Shown here piece after piece: positions 63,123 to 64,000 of a stretch of DNA of 64,000 nt (positions are counted from its first letter, which is position 1; each line of letters opens with the position of its first letter). The stretch is taken from NCBI GenBank assembly GCA_039029135.1, contig JBCCGT010000011.1, forward strand, positions 1-64,000. Direction: 5' to 3'. This DNA is from JALZVT01 sp039029135 (GTDB lineage: Bacteria; Pseudomonadota; Gammaproteobacteria; Pseudomonadales; Azotimanducaceae). Made by a program: the position numbers and the translations under genes. Below the pieces are notes generated by a model. It searched no databases and had not been told where the DNA came from. It saw nothing but the letters and a program-made list of their open reading frames with translations.

Positions 63123-63734
63123 GTGACAACGCTGCTCATCGTACTCGCCGGCATGGCACTCGTCGTCGGTCCGATCGCCTATCTGATGCCCTCGCGCCGC
63201 GATCGCGAGCTCGCCAGCCTGAGGATGGCCGCGCGGGCCCGGGGTTTGGAGGTTGAGCTCGCGCGCTTGCCGAAGCTGAACGCCGATGCCCACGAGCGCG
63301 TCAGCGCGTCGGGCATCGCCAAACAACCGGTGCTGGAATGTGTTGAGTACGGCTTGCCGTTACCGCTGGCGCTGCAGGGCGCGCTGAGCTGGCGGGCCCT
63401 GGTTGCGCCCGAAACCGAGTTTCCGCTGACTCCTGGACTGCCGAACCTGGAGTTGGACCGTGGTGCGACACCTAACGTGCCGCTGCCGCCCTATTTTGCG
63501 GCGTTGCCAGAGATTCTGGCGGCGTTGCCGGCGGATACCGTCGCGCTCGGTGTCACCCGCACCGGCGTCGTCTGTTACTGGCATGAGCGTCTCGGCGGTG
63601 CTGCCGACAGCGCCGCGGGCCACCGTCCAGCGGGGGCACAGGCGAGTGGGGAAGCGATTCTCGATGCGCTTGCCCAGGCCCTGCGAGCGCTGCTGGCACA
63701 CCATGCGGCGTGGCTGAAAGAGGCCGAATTCTGA
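63123..63734 (+). CDS. Membrane-anchored protein of unknown function
   Basis: 203 residues from a GTG at 63123; GAGGAGG lies about 11 bases upstream, a long but usable spacing. One N-terminal transmembrane helix (about 3-21) is followed by a basic stretch (PSRRDRELASLRMAARARGLEVELARLP), and then a soluble domain of about 150 residues with FPLTPGLPNLELDRG and VALGVTRTGVVCYWHERLG. I do not recognise a family. It lies directly upstream of topA, about 100 bases away, with a promoter between them. Confidence 0.75.
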   Translation: MTTLLIVLAGMALVVGPIAYLMPSRRDRELASLRMAARARGLEVELARLPKLNADAHERVSASGIAKQPVLECVEYGLPLPLALQGALSWRALVAPETEFPLTPGLPNLELDRGATPNVPLPPYFAALPEILAALPADTVALGVTRTGVVCYWHERLGGAADSAAGHRPAGAQASGEAILDALAQALRALLAHHAAWLKEAEF

Positions 63735-63767
63735 CTGCGGCGGAGTTAACGTTCTGAGTGGGTGTTC

Positions 63768-63797
63768 TTGACAGCCTTCAAATCCTGCCCGTATAAA
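63768..63797 (+). promoter_or_regulatory. Sigma-70-type promoter of topA
   Basis: TTGACA (63768-63773) and TATAAA (63792-63797) are separated by 18 bases, a near-consensus promoter. It lies 41 bases before the topA ATG, which gives a short leader of about 35 bases. Confidence 0.75.
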
Positions 63798-63838
63798 CCA
63801 CGCCGTTCCAGGTACTCAGGCCCGCTAGACGTTCACCT

Positions 63839-64000
63839 ATGGCGCGATCTTTAGTCATCGTCGAGTCGCCCGCCAAGGCGCGCACGATCAACAAATACCT
63901 CGGCCGCAACTACGTTGTGCGGTCGAGCGTCGGACATATTCGCGATCTGGTTGGCGCCCCGGCGTCTGATCCGAAGGAACGTGCGGCGGAGGCGGCCAAG
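63839..64000 (+). CDS. topA: DNA topoisomerase I, N-terminal part (3' end outside window)
   Basis: The first 54 codons are visible: MARSLVIVESPAKARTINKY, then LGRNYVVRSSVGHIRDL, the Toprim start of bacterial type IA topoisomerase I with its first catalytic glutamate in IVESPAKA. It relaxes negatively supercoiled DNA. The reading frame runs off the end of the window. A near-consensus promoter precedes it. Confidence 0.95.
   Translation, partial: MARSLVIVESPAKARTINKYLGRNYVVRSSVGHIRDLVGAPASDPKERAAEAAK

Overview
The window is GC-rich DNA, densely packed with genes on both strands. It is probably from a free-living, perhaps marine, gammaproteobacterium. The pointers are a ZapG/YhcB-like protein, an E. 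coli-type aminopeptidase N, an Slt70-type transglycosylase, class 2 PyrD, malate synthase G, a large TonB-dependent receptor, and much acyl-CoA metabolism. The genus cannot be fixed from the sequence alone. I see no rRNA, tRNA, CRISPR array, prophage or complete transposon. The first and last genes (MmgE/PrpD-like and topA) are cut by the window edges.

Layout. (1) 1-5.7 kb: end of an MmgE/PrpD gene, a luciferase-like oxidoreductase, a tandem YjbR-domain protein, and a small secreted protein coupled to a DoxX membrane protein. (2) 3.6-7.0 kb: a membrane c-di-GMP phosphodiesterase (dead GGDEF, intact EAL) translationally coupled to a sugar-type periplasmic binding protein with no ABC permease. 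(3) 7.0-11.2 kb: an RND efflux pump and its adaptor. (4) 11.5-16 kb: two VOC proteins, a metallo-beta-lactamase-fold lipoprotein, and a peroxiredoxin-like gene whose catalytic cysteine codon is an in-frame TGA followed by a hairpin. This looks like a selenoprotein. A class III CoA-transferase follows. (5) 16-19 kb: a TonB receptor with a clear terminator.

(6) 18.9-33.8 kb: acyl-CoA and leucine catabolism: HMG-CoA lyase coupled to a hydratase/3-hydroxyacyl-CoA dehydrogenase fusion, a second CoA-transferase, GST, RidA-like, MDR and SDR proteins, a ZapG-like protein, then ivd-mccB-mccA diverging from malonyl-CoA synthetase. (7) 33.8-42.5 kb: malate synthase G, an unknown coiled-coil protein, CysE with a small zinc-ribbon protein, NAD kinase, a MocA/XdhC pair and a rhomboid protease. 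(8) 42.6-52.2 kb: aminopeptidase N and a complete moxR-DUF58-DUF4381-batA-batB/TPR-batD operon. (9) 52.3-64 kb: pyrD, amtB, ddl with an S9 peptidase, a GNAT enzyme, a C39-like protein, a glutaredoxin-like protein, Slt, UspA, an unknown membrane-anchored protein, and the start of topA behind a strong sigma-70 promoter.

How the genes work together. Ivd, Mcc and HMG-CoA lyase would take isovaleryl-CoA to acetoacetate and acetyl-CoA, malate synthase G could absorb acetyl-CoA with glyoxylate, and the CoA-transferases and MatB add further acyl-CoA entry points. The most noteworthy items are the putative UxxC selenoprotein with its hairpin and membrane tail, the binding-protein/EAL signalling pair, an SDR lacking its catalytic tyrosine, and several unexplained non-coding repeats.
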